In this document: piece after piece, positions 36,840 through 46,965 of the stretch
How positions within the stretch are numbered: the stretch's first letter is position 1
How the letters are laid out: each line of letters begins with the position of its first letter
Source: a bacterium
GTDB lineage: Bacteria > Pseudomonadota > Alphaproteobacteria > Caulobacterales > Hyphomonadaceae
Assembly (NCBI GenBank): GCA_016125045.1
Contig: WGML01000002.1
Location: 62,001 to 126,000, forward strand
Direction: 5' to 3'
Length of the DNA stretch: 64,000 bases
Translations under genes and position numbers: made by a program
The notes under the pieces: model-generated
The model's input: the letters and a program-made list of their open reading frames with translations, nothing else
Told to the model about the DNA's origin: nothing
The model's database searches: none

Positions 36840-37725
36840 GAGCGGTGAACAGCTCCATCAGCAGTGCGTGAGGCTCGCGACCATCGAGGATGACCGCCGC
36901 TTCGACGCCCTTTTCAACCGCCTGAATCGCAGTTTCAAGCTTGGGAATCATACCGCCCTTCGCCGTGCCGTCCGAAATCAGCCGCCGGGCGTCCGCGGAA
37001 GACAGCTGTTTCACCAGCGCCCCCTGCTTGTCGAGCACTCCGGCGACGTCCGTCAACAAAAGCAGTCGCGACGCCTTGAGCGCCGCGGCAACGGCGCCCG
37101 CCGCCGTATCGGCGTTGATGTTGAAGTTGTGTCCGTCCGCCGACACGCCAACCGGTGCGACCACCGGGATGAAGTCCTCGTCCGCGCGTGCAAGCGCCTG
37201 CAGCACCGAGGGATCGACATGCTGCGGCTCGCCCACAAAGCCAAGGTCGACGACCCGCTCGATGTTCGAATCCGGGTCCCGCTTCGTCCGCGTCGCCTTG
37301 GTCGCCCGGATCAGCCCCGCGTCCGCGCCCGACAGCCCGACCGCCTTGCCGCCCGCGGCGTTGATCGCCCTCACGATCGATTTGTTGATCGCACCCGACA
37401 ACACCATCTCGACGATCTCCATCGATTCGGCGTCGGTGACCCGCAATCCGTCCTCGAACGTGGAGACGATGCCGAGCTTGTCGAGCATCCGCCCGATCTG
37501 CGGGCCGCCGCCATGCACCACCACGGGATTGATCCCGAGCAGTTTCAGCAGAACCACATCCTTGGCGAACAATCGCGCAAGATCGTCATTCTCCATCGCG
37601 TGCCCGCCATACTTGATGACGATCGTCTGGCGGTCATAGCGCTGGATGTAGGGCAGGGCCTCCGACAGCGTCTGGGCGGTCTGGAATGCCGTGGCCGCGG
37701 CTGCTGGGATCGACTGCTTGCTCAT
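36814..37725 (-). CDS. argB: Acetylglutamate kinase
   Basis: 303 aa. Phosphorylates N-acetylglutamate, second step of arginine synthesis. Motifs: [11 protein letters not shown] (phosphate binding), [26 protein letters not shown] and [10 protein letters not shown]. The N-terminal ~25 residue helix is of the kind seen in arginine-sensitive hexameric forms. The ATG at 37725 is preceded by about 90 bp without a gene. Confidence 0.97.
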   Translation of the reverse strand: MSKQSIPAAAATAFQTAQTLSEALPYIQRYDRQTIVIKYGGHAMENDDLARLFAKDVVLLKLLGINPVVVHGGGPQIGRMLDKLGIVSTFEDGLRVTDAESMEIVEMVLSGAINKSIVRAINAAGGKAVGLSGADAGLIRATKATRTKRDPDSNIERVVDLGFVGEPQHVDPSVLQALARADEDFIPVVAPVGVSADGHNFNINADTAAGAVAAALKASRLLLLTDVAGVLDKQGALVKQLSSADARRLISDGTAKGGMIPKLETAIQAVEKGVEAAVILDGREPHALLMELFTAHGAGTLVS

Positions 37726-37816
37726 GGGCGCACGACCTAGCCGGAAACCGTTCGCGGATGAAGAGGCGTTTTTTTGTCAGTGCGGTCCACCCGCTGGCGC
37801 CGGTTCCGCGCCCGCG

Positions 37817-38365
37817 TCAGCGATCGGGGGTCGTCGGCGCCGCCATCCCGGCGGCGGGCAGGGCCGCGTCCACCATGGCGAGGCTGGACGCGATCCATTC
37901 CGCGTTCTTGCAGGACCTCTTGCACTGCCCCTGCAGCTTCACGAGCTCAGCGCGCTGCACCCGCGCGCCGCTGATGTCTCCGAGCTTGATCAGAGTGATC
38001 GCGAGCCGACTTTTCGGATCGGGGTCGCGCCGGGTCCGCTTCACGGCCTTCTCCAGATAGGGCTTCGCCTCCGCCCACTTCTCGAGCCCCATCTTGGCGA
38101 CGCCAAGCATGAAATTGGCGCCAGCATCGTTTCGGTCGTGCGCGACGATGTCTTCAAACAGGGCCTCGGCGACGCCGAAATTGCCGCCCTTCAGCGCTTC
38201 CACCGCCTCATTGTAGCGGTGCGCGTTCGTGTCATCATTCTCCGCCATCCGGCGATTGTCCGGACTGACCGGACCGAGCCCGTAGGGCACCTGCGCCGTC
38301 ATGGGAGCGGCCGCCGCGCCATATGCGCAGAGCAGCAACGCCGCAGCGACACATCTGTGGATCAT
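37817..38365 (-). CDS. Secreted tetratricopeptide-repeat protein
   Basis: 182 aa from the ATG at 38365 (MIHRCVAAALLLCAYGAAAA), chosen because a GGGGAGAAGG stretch lies upstream and the signal peptide begins there. TPR-like helices span about residues 45-120 (YNEAVEALKGGNFGVAEALFED, GANFMLGVAKMGLEKWAEAKPYLEKA). A CKRSCKNAEW pair of cysteines is near the C-terminus. A periplasmic scaffold is likely; role unknown. Transcribed toward argB but separated from it by about 90 bp. Confidence 0.82.
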   Translation of the reverse strand: MIHRCVAAALLLCAYGAAAAPMTAQVPYGLGPVSPDNRRMAENDDTNAHRYNEAVEALKGGNFGVAEALFEDIVAHDRNDAGANFMLGVAKMGLEKWAEAKPYLEKAVKRTRRDPDPKSRLAITLIKLGDISGARVQRAELVKLQGQCKRSCKNAEWIASSLAMVDAALPAAGMAAPTTPDR

Positions 38366-38523
38366 CTCGCCTTCTCCCCTTCGCCCAGGGCCCATCGCTC
38401 ATGTGACGCGAACCCGGGGCGTTTTGCAGCCGCACGACGGCCCGCAGGGCCATGGGTTGCGCCTCCGCACTGCGCGGGCGACTGTCGTTAGCTGGCGATG
38501 GTCGCCAGCGGGACGCCCGTTTC

Positions 38524-39231
38524 ATGAAACTCATTCCCGACCCGTCCACCCTTCGCGCCGCGCTGCGGGACCCACTCGTCTGGGGCGGCCTCGCCATAGA
38601 CCTGATCCCGATCTACGCGGTGCTGGCGCTTGGCTGGAAAGCCTCGCCGCTCGTGCTCCTCTACTGGCTGGAGAACGGGGTCATCGGTCTGTTCACCGCG
38701 CTGCGCATGCTTGCGGCGGGCGTGGTGCAGGGGCCTGTCGCGCTGGTCGCGGCGCTGTTCCTGACGGCGTTCTTCGCGGTCCACTACGGCATGTTCTGGT
38801 TCGTCCACGGGGTGTTCGTGGTCTTCCTGACCCTGGGAGAGCCGGGTGTCGTCGGCGAGGGCGCCGAGGCCGGCACCTTCCCCGCACCTCCCGGACTGAT
38901 CGAGGCGGCGCTCGGCGCGGCTCCCGCCATGCCCGTCTTCATCGGCCTCGTCATCGCGTGGAGCGCGGTGGTGTTCGTGGTCGACTTTCTCCTCCGTGGC
39001 GAGGTGGGACGCAGCGACCTTCATCGCGAGATGATGTCACCCTATGGCCGGGTGATCGTGCTTCACTTCGGCATTTTCGCGAGCTTCTTCGCGCTGATGG
39101 CGCTGGGCGATCCCGCGATCGGCGCACTTGCGCTCATCATCCTCTACGCCGCCTACAACTTCCTCCAGCGGGCCCGCGCACGCGCAAGGACTGGAGGCGA
39201 GGGCGACCTCGCGCCGGACGCCGCCCCGTGA
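38524..39231 (+). CDS. DUF6498-like integral membrane protein
   Basis: 235 aa from ATG 38524 (MKLIPDPSTLRAALRDP). Five to six hydrophobic segments, with LVLLYWLENGVIGLFTALRML and AVHYGMFWFVHGVFVVFL; the YWLENG and HYGMFWFVHG motifs are those of DUF6498 proteins. The end is a basic, disordered tail. It is a single gene on the + strand, convergent with the ABC permease (5 bp between stops). No function is known for the family. Confidence 0.8.
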   Translation: MKLIPDPSTLRAALRDPLVWGGLAIDLIPIYAVLALGWKASPLVLLYWLENGVIGLFTALRMLAAGVVQGPVALVAALFLTAFFAVHYGMFWFVHGVFVVFLTLGEPGVVGEGAEAGTFPAPPGLIEAALGAAPAMPVFIGLVIAWSAVVFVVDFLLRGEVGRSDLHREMMSPYGRVIVLHFGIFASFFALMALGDPAIGALALIILYAAYNFLQRARARARTGGEGDLAPDAAP

Positions 39232-39235
39232 CGGG

Positions 39236-40075
39236 TCAGTTCTTCAGCCGATAGCCCGTCTTGAAGATCCACCAGACGACGCCAAGGCAGATCGCGAAAA
39301 AGGCGAGCGTCGCCGCGACGCTCCACTCGACCGGTACGTCGCCTGCGCTTTCTCCGAAAAACGACCAGCGGAATCCCGAGATCAGATAGACGACGGGATT
39401 GAACATCGCGACATCGCGCCAGACCCCCGGCAGCATGTCGATCGTGTAGAAGGCCCCGCCCAGAAACGTGAGCGGCGTCACGATCAGCATCGGAATGAAG
39501 TTGAGCTGCTCGAAGCTCTGCGCCCAGACGCCGATGATGAAGCCGAACAGCGAAAAGCTCACCGATATGACCACCAGAAAGGCCGCCATCCAGAGCGGAT
39601 GCAGGATCCGCAGATCGACGAAGAACGCGGCAACGATGAGGATGATCAGCCCGACGATGATCGACTTCGTCGCCGCCGCGCCGACATAGCCGAGCACGAT
39701 CTCGAAGAAGGACACCGGCGCCGACAGGATCTCGTAGATCGTTCCGGTGAATTTCGGGAAATAGATCCCGAACGAGGCGTTGAAGATCGACTGGGTGAAC
39801 AGCGACAGCATGATCAGCCCCGGCACGATGAACGCGCCGAAGCCGACGCCCTGCACCTCGTCGATGCGGCTGCCGAGCGCGCCTCCGAACACCACGAAAT
39901 ACAGCGATGTCGTGATCACCGGCGTCGCCACGCTCTCCCCGAGCGTGCGGAAGAAGCGCGCCATCTGGAACCGGTAGATCGCCCAGACGCCGTGCGCATT
40001 GAAGGCGGGCGGCCTCGGCAGGTCGAGGGCGGGCGAGGCGAGGGGGGCGCGGTCTGCGCCTGAAGCATCGGCCAT
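39236..40075 (-). CDS. ABC-2 type transporter permease
   Basis: 279 aa from ATG 40075. Six spans of the ABC-2 (ABC_2 exporter) family, with [35 protein letters not shown] (start landmark), [20 protein letters not shown] and [16 protein letters not shown]. It pairs with the ATPase gene 10 bp upstream. By similarity it is a YadH/NodJ-type exporter; substrate not known. Confidence 0.93.
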   Translation of the reverse strand: MADASGADRAPLASPALDLPRPPAFNAHGVWAIYRFQMARFFRTLGESVATPVITTSLYFVVFGGALGSRIDEVQGVGFGAFIVPGLIMLSLFTQSIFNASFGIYFPKFTGTIYEILSAPVSFFEIVLGYVGAAATKSIIVGLIILIVAAFFVDLRILHPLWMAAFLVVISVSFSLFGFIIGVWAQSFEQLNFIPMLIVTPLTFLGGAFYTIDMLPGVWRDVAMFNPVVYLISGFRWSFFGESAGDVPVEWSVAATLAFFAICLGVVWWIFKTGYRLKN

Positions 40076-40085
40076 GGCGGGCTCC

Positions 40086-41012
40086 TCAGCTCTTGGTGTT
40101 GACGAGGCTGACGAAGATGTCCTCAAGCGAGGAGGTCGTCGTGTTCAGGTCCTTGAACGCGATCCCGAGCTCGCTCATCCGCCGCAGGAGCGACGGCACG
40201 CCCGTGCGTTCGTCATGGACGTTGAATTCATAGTCGAGTTCGCGTCCGTCCGGGTCCAGCCGCAGCGCCCAGTCGGACAATTCCGGCGGTATCGCCTCCA
40301 TCCGGTCCTGGAGCTGCAGAGTCAGGCGTTTGCGGCCGAGCTTGGCCATCAGCGCGGATTTCTCCTCGACCACGATGAGTTCGCCCTTGAGGATGACGCC
40401 GATCCGGTCGGCCATCTCCTCGGCTTCTTCGATGTAGTGGGTGGTCAGGATGATGGTCACCCCGCGCTCCCGCATCCGGCGCACCATCTCCCACATGTCC
40501 CGGCGCAGCTCGACATCCACTCCTGCGGTCGGCTCATCGAGAAACAGCACCTGCGGTTCGTGTGCCAGCGCCTTCGCGATGAGCACGCGCCGCTTCATGC
40601 CGCCCGACAGCTCCATCAGCTTCGACTTGCGCTTGTCGAGCAGCGACAGGTCGCGCAGAACGCCCTCAATGTAGGACGGGTTCGGCGCAAGGCCGAACAG
40701 GCCGCGCGAGAACGACACCACGTCCCAGACCGTCTCGAACATGTCGATGTGCATTTCCTGCGGCACAAGGCCGATCAGGCTGCGCGTGATCCGGTAGTCC
40801 GCCTTGATGTCCTTGCCCGCCACGGCGACGGAGCCGGATGTTGGCGTCACGATCCCGCAGACGGCGTTGATCAGCGTCGACTTTCCCGCGCCGTTGGGGC
40901 CGAGCAGCGCGAAGATTTCGCCGCGCTCGATCTCGAGCGAGACGTCCTTCAGGGCCTGAAACTCGCCCGTATAGGTCTTCTCAAGATTACGGATCGAAAC
41001 AATCGGTGTCAT
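40086..41012 (-). CDS. ABC transporter ATP-binding protein
   Basis: 308 aa from ATG 41012 ([14 protein letters not shown]); the upstream in-frame extension is low-complexity and not used. Walker [10 protein letters not shown], signature [17 protein letters not shown], Walker [13 protein letters not shown], switch His [16 protein letters not shown]. The C-terminal ~80 residues ([18 protein letters not shown] onward) are the regulatory tail of YadG/NodI-type ATPases. It energises the permease downstream, one operon. Confidence 0.95.
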   Translation of the reverse strand: MTPIVSIRNLEKTYTGEFQALKDVSLEIERGEIFALLGPNGAGKSTLINAVCGIVTPTSGSVAVAGKDIKADYRITRSLIGLVPQEMHIDMFETVWDVVSFSRGLFGLAPNPSYIEGVLRDLSLLDKRKSKLMELSGGMKRRVLIAKALAHEPQVLFLDEPTAGVDVELRRDMWEMVRRMRERGVTIILTTHYIEEAEEMADRIGVILKGELIVVEEKSALMAKLGRKRLTLQLQDRMEAIPPELSDWALRLDPDGRELDYEFNVHDERTGVPSLLRRMSELGIAFKDLNTTTSSLEDIFVSLVNTKS

Positions 41013-41118
41013 CGGCCTGCCGCCTCCACACGTCCCCTTAGCCTCCCCGGGCGCTCGCCGGGCGATCACCGCGCGTCGCGAAGGTGTCTGATCGCCCGCG
41101 GCGCGCTTGTCCACCCCG

Positions 41119-41781
41119 TCAGGGGATCAGCTTCGCCACTTCCGCTCGGAGCAGCTCGAGCCCGTCGCCCCGGTCGGACGAGGTAAGGATAAGCTCGGGG
41201 TGCGCCGCCGGCCGTTTCGCCACCGATTTCGCCGCCCCCGCCTCGACCTCCGGCAGTTCGGACGGGCGCAGCTTGTCCGCCTTGGTGAGAACGATCTGAT
41301 AGATCACCGCTGAGCCATCCAGCACATCCATCATCTCGGCGTCATGCGGGCCGACCCCGCGCCTTGAATCGATGAGCAGGAACACCCGCTTCAGGTTTGG
41401 CCGTCCGCGCAGATAGTCGCGCATGAGCTGCGTCCAGCCCTCGACCATCTTCTTCGGCGCGGTCGCGAAGCCGTAGCCCGGCAGATCGACCAGATAGATC
41501 GGGCCGCCTGACAGATCGAAAAAGTTCAACTGCTGCGTCCGTCCCGGTTCACCCGAAGCGCGGGCGAGCTGTTTGCGGTTCACGAGCGCGTTGATCAGGC
41601 TGGATTTGCCCACATTCGATCGTCCGGCGAAGGCGATCTCCGGCCTATCCGCGGCGGGCAGCTGGTCGAGCCGCGCCGCCCCCAGCACAAACGAGATTTC
41701 GGAGGCGAAGAGTTTTCGCCCCGCCTCGATCTCATCATCGTTGAAGCGGTCGTTCGATGTGACGGGTGGTGAGCCTGGCAT
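41119..41781 (-). CDS. engB: Ribosome biogenesis GTP-binding protein EngB (YihA/YsxC)
   Basis: 220 aa. G1 [16 protein letters not shown]3 [11 protein letters not shown]4 LTKADKL; the N-terminal ~40 residues are an alphaproteobacterial extension. Needed for large-subunit assembly. Lies 39 bp after yidC in the conserved rpmH-rnpA-yidC-engB order. Confidence 0.96.
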   Translation of the reverse strand: MPGSPPVTSNDRFNDDEIEAGRKLFASEISFVLGAARLDQLPAADRPEIAFAGRSNVGKSSLINALVNRKQLARASGEPGRTQQLNFFDLSGGPIYLVDLPGYGFATAPKKMVEGWTQLMRDYLRGRPNLKRVFLLIDSRRGVGPHDAEMMDVLDGSAVIYQIVLTKADKLRPSELPEVEAGAAKSVAKRPAAHPELILTSSDRGDGLELLRAEVAKLIP

Positions 41782-41819
41782 GGGCGATCAAACAGGCCCG
41801 GCGGGCGCTGGCGAGCCCG

Positions 41820-43613
41820 TCAGGTCTCCGCCTCCGTCTTGCCGCCGAGCCGCTTCTTCAGGAATTTGTCGAACTCGGTCTCCACCCCCTGGCGGCGCAT
41901 GATGATGTATTGCTGGGCGATCGTGATCACGTTCGACCACACCCAGTAGATCACGAGCCCGGAGGCGAAGGTCGCAAACAGGAACAGGAAGATCACCGGC
42001 AGCCATTGCATGATCGCCTTCTGGGTCGGGTCGGTCGGTGGCGGCGACAGTCCCTGCAGCGCCCACATCGTCGCCCCGTAGAGCAGCGGCCATACGCCGA
42101 TCATCAGGAAGGCCCCGATCACCGGGATCGCGCCCGGGTTGAACGGCAGCAGGCCGAACAGGTTGAAGATCGTCGTCGGGTCGGGCGCCGACATGTCGCG
42201 AATCCAGCCGAAGAACGGCGTATGGCGCATCTCCAGCGTGACGATCAGCGTCTTGTAGAGGGCGTAGAACACGAACATCTGCGGCACGAGCGGCAGACAG
42301 CCCGACAGCGGGTTCGCCTTCTCCCGCTGATACATCTTCATGATTTCCTGCTGCTGGCGCTGCTTGTCGGCCGCGAAGCGCTCCTGGATCGCCTTCATCT
42401 CCGGCGCCAGCTTGCGCATCTTCGACATCGCCTCATAGGCCTTGAACTGGATCGGGAAGAACAGCGTCTTCACGACCACGGTCACGGCCAGCAGGGCGAG
42501 CGCGAAATTTCCAAACCAGCCCTGGAACAGCGACAGCAGCCAGAACAGTGGCTTTGTGAGGAACCAGAAAATGCCCCAGTCGACCGCGTCGTCGAACCGG
42601 GGGATGCCGAGCTCGTTCTTGTAGCGCTCAAGCGTCGCGACCCGCTTCGCGCCGGCGAAGACGTGGTTCACCTCCGTCGTGGTTTCACCCGGCGCCAACG
42701 TCCGCTGCGCCCCGGTATAGCCCGCAAGGAACAATCCGCCCGCAGCGGTCTGGCGCATCGAGGCGCTGAAGGATACCGGGTCCGTCTGGTCGGGAATCAC
42801 CGCGGCCATCCAGTATTTCGTCGTCAGGCCGATCCAGCCGCCCGTCGTCGACTGGGCGACGCCCTTGCCCTCGCTCAGCCGCTTGTAGCTCAGCGTTTCG
42901 AAGGTCGACGGCCCGTAGACGCCGAACACCCCCGTGCGCGCATTTGGTTCGGCCTTCAGCAGTCCGGGCAGGACGGCCTGCCTTATGGCGGCCACGGGCT
43001 GGATGGTGATCGGCGCGCCGCCATTGTTTGTCACCGTGTCGGAGACGGTGAACATGTAATCCGCATCGATCTCGATCCGGCGCTCCACCTTCACCCCGTC
43101 CCGCTCGAACGACAGGGTCAGCGGATTGGTCTCGGTGAGCGGGCCTGTGCTCGTCTGCGTCCAGTTGGAGAACTCGTCAGGCAGGGCGCTCGCGCCGGTC
43201 CAGTTCACGACGACATGAAATCCCTCGCCCGTTGCATCCGGCGTCAGGAGCTGGACCTCCTTGTCCCGATTGTTGGCGATTTTGTCGTCGACCGTCTCGA
43301 AATGCTGCCGAAGGCGAAGGTCGTCGAGGCGCGCCCCGGTCAGCAGGATCGTTCCGTCGACGCGCTCCGCATCAATCGCGATGCGCCGCCCGCTCGCCGC
43401 GTCGGTCCCGACGATCTGCGAGCGTTCGAGCGTGGGCGCCGGCAGCGTCGCCGGTCCGCTCGCGGCCGCCTGTTGAGACGCCTCGATCTGCGCGGCGCGC
43501 TGCGCCCGCTGGGCCTGCTCCTGCGGGCCGATGACAAAGTTGTAATAGGCGAACATCATCACGCCCATCAGCACGAGCGCGATCAGGAAGTTTCGCTGGT
43601 CTTCCTGTTCCAT
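41820..43613 (-). CDS. yidC: Membrane protein insertase YidC
   Basis: 597 aa. First span at residues 8-25, then a large periplasmic domain (about 60-340), and the conserved 60KD_IMP insertase core with five spans (from about 365; NFALALLAVTVVVKTLFFPIQ, AMSKMRKLAPEMKAIQERFA, LVPQMFVFYALYKTLIVTLEM). The basic tail ends KKRLGGKTEAET. It inserts inner-membrane proteins alone or with Sec. rnpA stops 3 bp upstream. Confidence 0.97.
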   Translation of the reverse strand: MEQEDQRNFLIALVLMGVMMFAYYNFVIGPQEQAQRAQRAAQIEASQQAAASGPATLPAPTLERSQIVGTDAASGRRIAIDAERVDGTILLTGARLDDLRLRQHFETVDDKIANNRDKEVQLLTPDATGEGFHVVVNWTGASALPDEFSNWTQTSTGPLTETNPLTLSFERDGVKVERRIEIDADYMFTVSDTVTNNGGAPITIQPVAAIRQAVLPGLLKAEPNARTGVFGVYGPSTFETLSYKRLSEGKGVAQSTTGGWIGLTTKYWMAAVIPDQTDPVSFSASMRQTAAGGLFLAGYTGAQRTLAPGETTTEVNHVFAGAKRVATLERYKNELGIPRFDDAVDWGIFWFLTKPLFWLLSLFQGWFGNFALALLAVTVVVKTLFFPIQFKAYEAMSKMRKLAPEMKAIQERFAADKQRQQQEIMKMYQREKANPLSGCLPLVPQMFVFYALYKTLIVTLEMRHTPFFGWIRDMSAPDPTTIFNLFGLLPFNPGAIPVIGAFLMIGVWPLLYGATMWALQGLSPPPTDPTQKAIMQWLPVIFLFLFATFASGLVIYWVWSNVITIAQQYIIMRRQGVETEFDKFLKKRLGGKTEAET

Positions 43614-43616
43614 AGC

Positions 43617-44159
43617 CTATTCCCTGGAAGGTCCGTGATGGCCGGGCCCCGGAGACGCGCCGTCGGCGTCGACATCTCCGGCCCTCTGGTCTCTGGCCGG
43701 TTTCGTCCGCCGACCGCCACGATCGCTGTCTTCACCCGACAACAGGCGGCGGCGGAGGCTTAGCAACGCGCTTTCGACTTCGTCAAGCAAGCGCGCCCAT
43801 GGACCGGTCGCGGTTTCGGAGCGCGCGATCAACACGTAATCCGCGCCCGCAAGTCCGAGCGTGGGCAGCCACGCCCGAGCGGCCTCCCTCAGGCGACGCT
43901 TCGCCCGGTTGCGGATGACCGCGTTGCCGACCTTTCGCGTCGCCGTGAAGCCGACGCCGGCTTCCGGCCGCGCCGTCCGCCGCCGTCGCGCCTGGACCAC
44001 GACATGCCGCCGGCGTTCGGAGAGTCCGGCCGCAATGTACAGAAATTCAGCGCGCTTCGTCAGCCGGCCGATTCCGGCTGGCGGAGGAGTGGTTTGCGGG
44101 GTTGAGAGATCGCGGTCTGCGTCCGCAACCGGCTCGATCGGGCCCGCTTCCGGGCGCAC
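43617..44159 (-). CDS. rnpA: Ribonuclease P protein component
   Basis: 180 aa if the GTG at 44159 is used. The RNR motif is clear in GNAVIRNRAKRRLREAARAWL, and RLTKRAEFLYIAAG is the usual N-terminal core. The frame stays open to 44321, through rpmH in another frame, with no ATG in between; that extension would encode a disordered, charged region and would overlap the whole rpmH gene. The C-terminus has a ~30-residue charged extension. It supports the catalytic RNA of RNase P in tRNA 5' maturation. Start is uncertain; identity is firm. Confidence 0.9.
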   Translation of the reverse strand: MRPEAGPIEPVADADRDLSTPQTTPPPAGIGRLTKRAEFLYIAAGLSERRRHVVVQARRRRTARPEAGVGFTATRKVGNAVIRNRAKRRLREAARAWLPTLGLAGADYVLIARSETATGPWARLLDEVESALLSLRRRLLSGEDSDRGGRRTKPARDQRAGDVDADGASPGPGHHGPSRE

Positions 44160-44173
44160 CGATTGTTTTCGGG

Positions 44174-44314
44174 TCAGGCCGACAGCCGCTTGCGGCCCTT
44201 CGCGCGGCGGCTCGCCAGTACGCGGCGTCCGTTCTTGGTCGCCATGCGCGCGCGGAATCCGTGACGCCGCTTGCGTTTCAGATTGCTCGGCTGGAACGTC
44301 CGTTTTGTAGCCAC
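44174..44314 (-). CDS. rpmH: 50S ribosomal protein L34 (GTG start)
   Basis: 46 codons, too short for most ORF scans. Translation from GTG 44314 gives [20 protein letters not shown], then [26 protein letters not shown]: an intact L34 with the usual near-total Lys/Arg composition. It ends 15 bp before the rnpA GTG. Basic protein of the large ribosomal subunit. Confidence 0.97.
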   Translation of the reverse strand: MATKRTFQPSNLKRKRRHGFRARMATKNGRRVLASRRAKGRKRLSA

Positions 44315-44528
44315 GGCTCACGCCCTTCGATCCTTAAGGAAGGGGCGGGAGCTACGCTGTGACGGCCTGCCTGTCAAGTCGCGGCGTCCTGCGCCGTTAG
44401 GCCTGCATCCCGCGCGCCTCAATTCCGCCGGGAACACCGCCTCAGGCTGCGGCGGCGATGTGCCTCGTGTATGCATTCCGGGTGGGCCTGAATGACCAGG
44501 CCGGCCTGGAAGGGCGCAGCCCTCGACC

Positions 44529-44567
44529 GTCAGCAACCCCAGTCAGCAACCCCAGTCAGCAATCCCA
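44529..44567. repeat. 13-bp tandem repeat, three copies
   Basis: GTCAGCAACCCCA at 44529-44541 and 44542-44554, with a one-base variant GTCAGCAATCCCA at 44555-44567. It sits in the leader just before the ATG at 44579 of the TVP38 gene. Three 13-bp units are not a multiple-of-three frame issue because they lie outside the called CDS. Confidence 0.9.
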
Positions 44568-44578
44568 GACCGGACCTC

Positions 44579-45337
44579 ATGAACCAACCGCCGCCTTCAT
44601 TCGCCTCGGCAGGGGCGCGCAAGCCGCGCCTCCTGTGGCTTGCGATGTTCGGCGTCTTCATCGCGCTTGCGGCGATCATCTGGTTTGTCGGTCTGAGGGA
44701 CATCGCCTCCATCGAGGCGCTACAGGCCCGGCGGGACGAGCTGATCGCGCGGGTCGACGCCGCGCCCGCCCTGTCGATCGCCGCTTATATGGGCGTCTAT
44801 GCGCTTGCGACCCTCGCCCTCACGCCAGGTACGCTCTGGCTCACGCTCCTTGCCGGTTTTCTGTTCGGCCCGCTGATCGGCGTCCCGGCGACCGTGTTCG
44901 CCGGATCGATCGGAGCCTTTGGCGTCTTCTGGATCGCAAGATCGTCGCTGCGCCCTTGGATCGAGCGGCATGCCGGCCCCGCCGTGCGGCGGTTCGAGGC
45001 GGGCTTCCGCGAAGACGCGCTGAGCTACATGTTCGCGCTGCGCTTCATGCCGATTGCGCCCTATCCGGTCGCGAACCTCGTTCCCTCCCTGCTCGGCGCG
45101 AGCTTCGGGCAGTTCGCCCTGACGACGGTGATCGGCCTCATTCCCAGCGTCACGGCCTATTCCTTGATGGGGCACGCGGTCGGCGCCGCGGTTGATGCGG
45201 GGCGCACGCAGTCATTGACCGGGCTCGCGGCGGACTTCGCCCCGGCCTTGATCGCGCTTGGAGTGATCGCGCTGTCGCCGGTTGCGTACAAGAGGTGGAG
45301 GCGGAACCACATACGTGGCGACGGAGGCGGCGCGTGA
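44579..45337 (+). CDS. TVP38/TMEM64 family membrane protein
   Basis: 252 aa from ATG 44579 (MNQPPPSF), after the tandem repeat. About six spans: 18-38, 68-90 and later ones. The VTT/SNARE-associated domain shows LALTPGTLWLTLLAGFLFG, GSIGAFGVFWIARSSLRPW and the FALRFMPIAPYPVANLVPSLLG motif. Members of the DedA/VTT superfamily act in lipid scrambling and membrane homeostasis; the role here is not known. It is divergent from rpmH. Confidence 0.9.
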   Translation: MNQPPPSFASAGARKPRLLWLAMFGVFIALAAIIWFVGLRDIASIEALQARRDELIARVDAAPALSIAAYMGVYALATLALTPGTLWLTLLAGFLFGPLIGVPATVFAGSIGAFGVFWIARSSLRPWIERHAGPAVRRFEAGFREDALSYMFALRFMPIAPYPVANLVPSLLGASFGQFALTTVIGLIPSVTAYSLMGHAVGAAVDAGRTQSLTGLAADFAPALIALGVIALSPVAYKRWRRNHIRGDGGGA

Positions 45338-45503
45338 CGTCAGTTGAACCCTTGCGATCGGGTTTCGCCGGTCCGGCGCTCAGCCGCTTGCGGGCGCGCG
45401 GCTTGATCCCTTCGCCAAAGCCGTTGAATCTGGCGATGGTGCATCTGGGGTTGGCGTCTCGGGTGGTTCGCCAAGCGATGAGGGACGCAAGCTGACAGCG
45501 ACC

Positions 45504-46952
45504 GTGAATGACGCTCCTCCCGCGATCGGCGGGGCGCCGGCTTCGGCGCCCTCCGGGTTTCGCACGGCGTTTTTCTCCGGACTCCGGGGCCGCCTTCTGC
45601 TGCTCACAGCCTGTTTCGTGCTGCTCGCCGAGATCGTGATCTGGCCGATCACCGCCTCGAACTATCGCGACCAATGGCTCGGTGAGCGGGTGCAGGCCGC
45701 CCAGATCGCCGCGCTCGCCATCGAGGCCGCCCCGGACGGTCGCGTCTCGGACGAATTGTCGAGCGACCTCCTAATGGAAGCCCAACTCATCGCGATCGTC
45801 GCGGTCGGCGCCGACTCCCGCGAACTCATCCTCGGCCCGTCCATGGCGATCGACGGGGCGCTCGTGCCGGTCGATCTGCGCAGCGAGACCATGGCCATGT
45901 CGGTGGTGCGCGCGGTCAGTATTTTCTTCGCGCCGCGAGGGCGGTTCCTCCAGATCACCGCCCAGCCGATGATGACCGGCGATCCGGAGCTCGAAGTCAT
46001 CCTGCCGGAGTCGGCGCTGCGCAAGGACTTGCGGCGCTACTCGCTTGAAATCCTCGCCTTCTCGCTCGCGGTCTCGGCGCTCGCGGGGCTGCTCATCTAT
46101 TTCGCCCTGTCGCGGCTTGTGGTCGGTCCGATCCGCGACATCACCGAGAATGTTCTCGGTTTCGCCGCCCATCCGGAGGCCGGCCCCGTTCAGGTGAAGC
46201 CTGCCTCGGTGGAGGAGATCCGCCGCACCCAGGTCGCGCTGAACGACATGCAGCGGGCCGTGTCCGCCTCCATCCGCCAACGCAAGCGCCTCGCCGAACT
46301 CGGCGAGGCGGTCGCGAAGATCAATCACGATCTGCGCAATTCCCTGGCCGCGGCCCAGCTCGTGACGGAAGGCCTGTCCCGTTCGGACGACCCGCGCGTT
46401 CAGCGCGCCGCGCCGCGACTCGAGCGGGCGATCGAGCGCGCGATCGGGCTGGCGGAAGCGACCCTGCGCTATGGCCGGGCGGACCCTCCCGCCCCGCAGA
46501 TCCAGACGGTCCGCCTCGCCCCGGTCCTCGAGGAGGCCGCGCAGGAAGCGCTCGCGGGCTGGCCGCAGATCGAGAGCCGCGTCTCCTGTGATCCGGGCCT
46601 TGCCGCACGAGTGGACCCCGACCAGCTCCACCGCATCGTCGTCAATCTCATGCGCAACGCCGCCCGCGCGATCGAGGAGCAGGGCGAGCGCACCTCCGCC
46701 GGTCGGGTGACCGTCAGCGCCGCCGCCGAGAGCGGCGTTGTCTCCGTCGAGATCGCCGACAACGGACCGGGCGTCCCGGCGAACATCGTCTCGCGCCTGT
46801 TCCAGCCATTCTCGGGGACCACATCCCGCGATGGGTCGGGCCTCGGCCTCGCCATCGCGCGGGAGCTCGCGCGCGGAATGAAGGGCGACCTCATCTTGAA
46901 GGAGAGCGGCCCGTCCGGCGCCGTGTTCCGACTTGTCGCCCCGGCCGGTTGA
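45504..46952 (+). CDS. Sensor histidine kinase (orphan)
   Basis: 482 aa from GTG 45504. Span 1 about 27-52, a periplasmic sensor domain (55-180), span 2 about 187-207, HAMP-like segment (210-265), HisKA with His275 in INHDLRNSLAAAQ, and the HATPase domain with N box (VVNLMRNAARAI), G1 DNGPGVP, and G2 GTTSRDGSGLGLAIAR. No response regulator is adjacent, so its partner is elsewhere. The dipeptidase gene 13 bp downstream is co-transcribed, which hints at a cell-envelope stimulus. Confidence 0.92.
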   Translation: MNDAPPAIGGAPASAPSGFRTAFFSGLRGRLLLLTACFVLLAEIVIWPITASNYRDQWLGERVQAAQIAALAIEAAPDGRVSDELSSDLLMEAQLIAIVAVGADSRELILGPSMAIDGALVPVDLRSETMAMSVVRAVSIFFAPRGRFLQITAQPMMTGDPELEVILPESALRKDLRRYSLEILAFSLAVSALAGLLIYFALSRLVVGPIRDITENVLGFAAHPEAGPVQVKPASVEEIRRTQVALNDMQRAVSASIRQRKRLAELGEAVAKINHDLRNSLAAAQLVTEGLSRSDDPRVQRAAPRLERAIERAIGLAEATLRYGRADPPAPQIQTVRLAPVLEEAAQEALAGWPQIESRVSCDPGLAARVDPDQLHRIVVNLMRNAARAIEEQGERTSAGRVTVSAAAESGVVSVEIADNGPGVPANIVSRLFQPFSGTTSRDGSGLGLAIARELARGMKGDLILKESGPSGAVFRLVAPAG

Positions 46953-46965
46953 GGGCGGACGCAGG

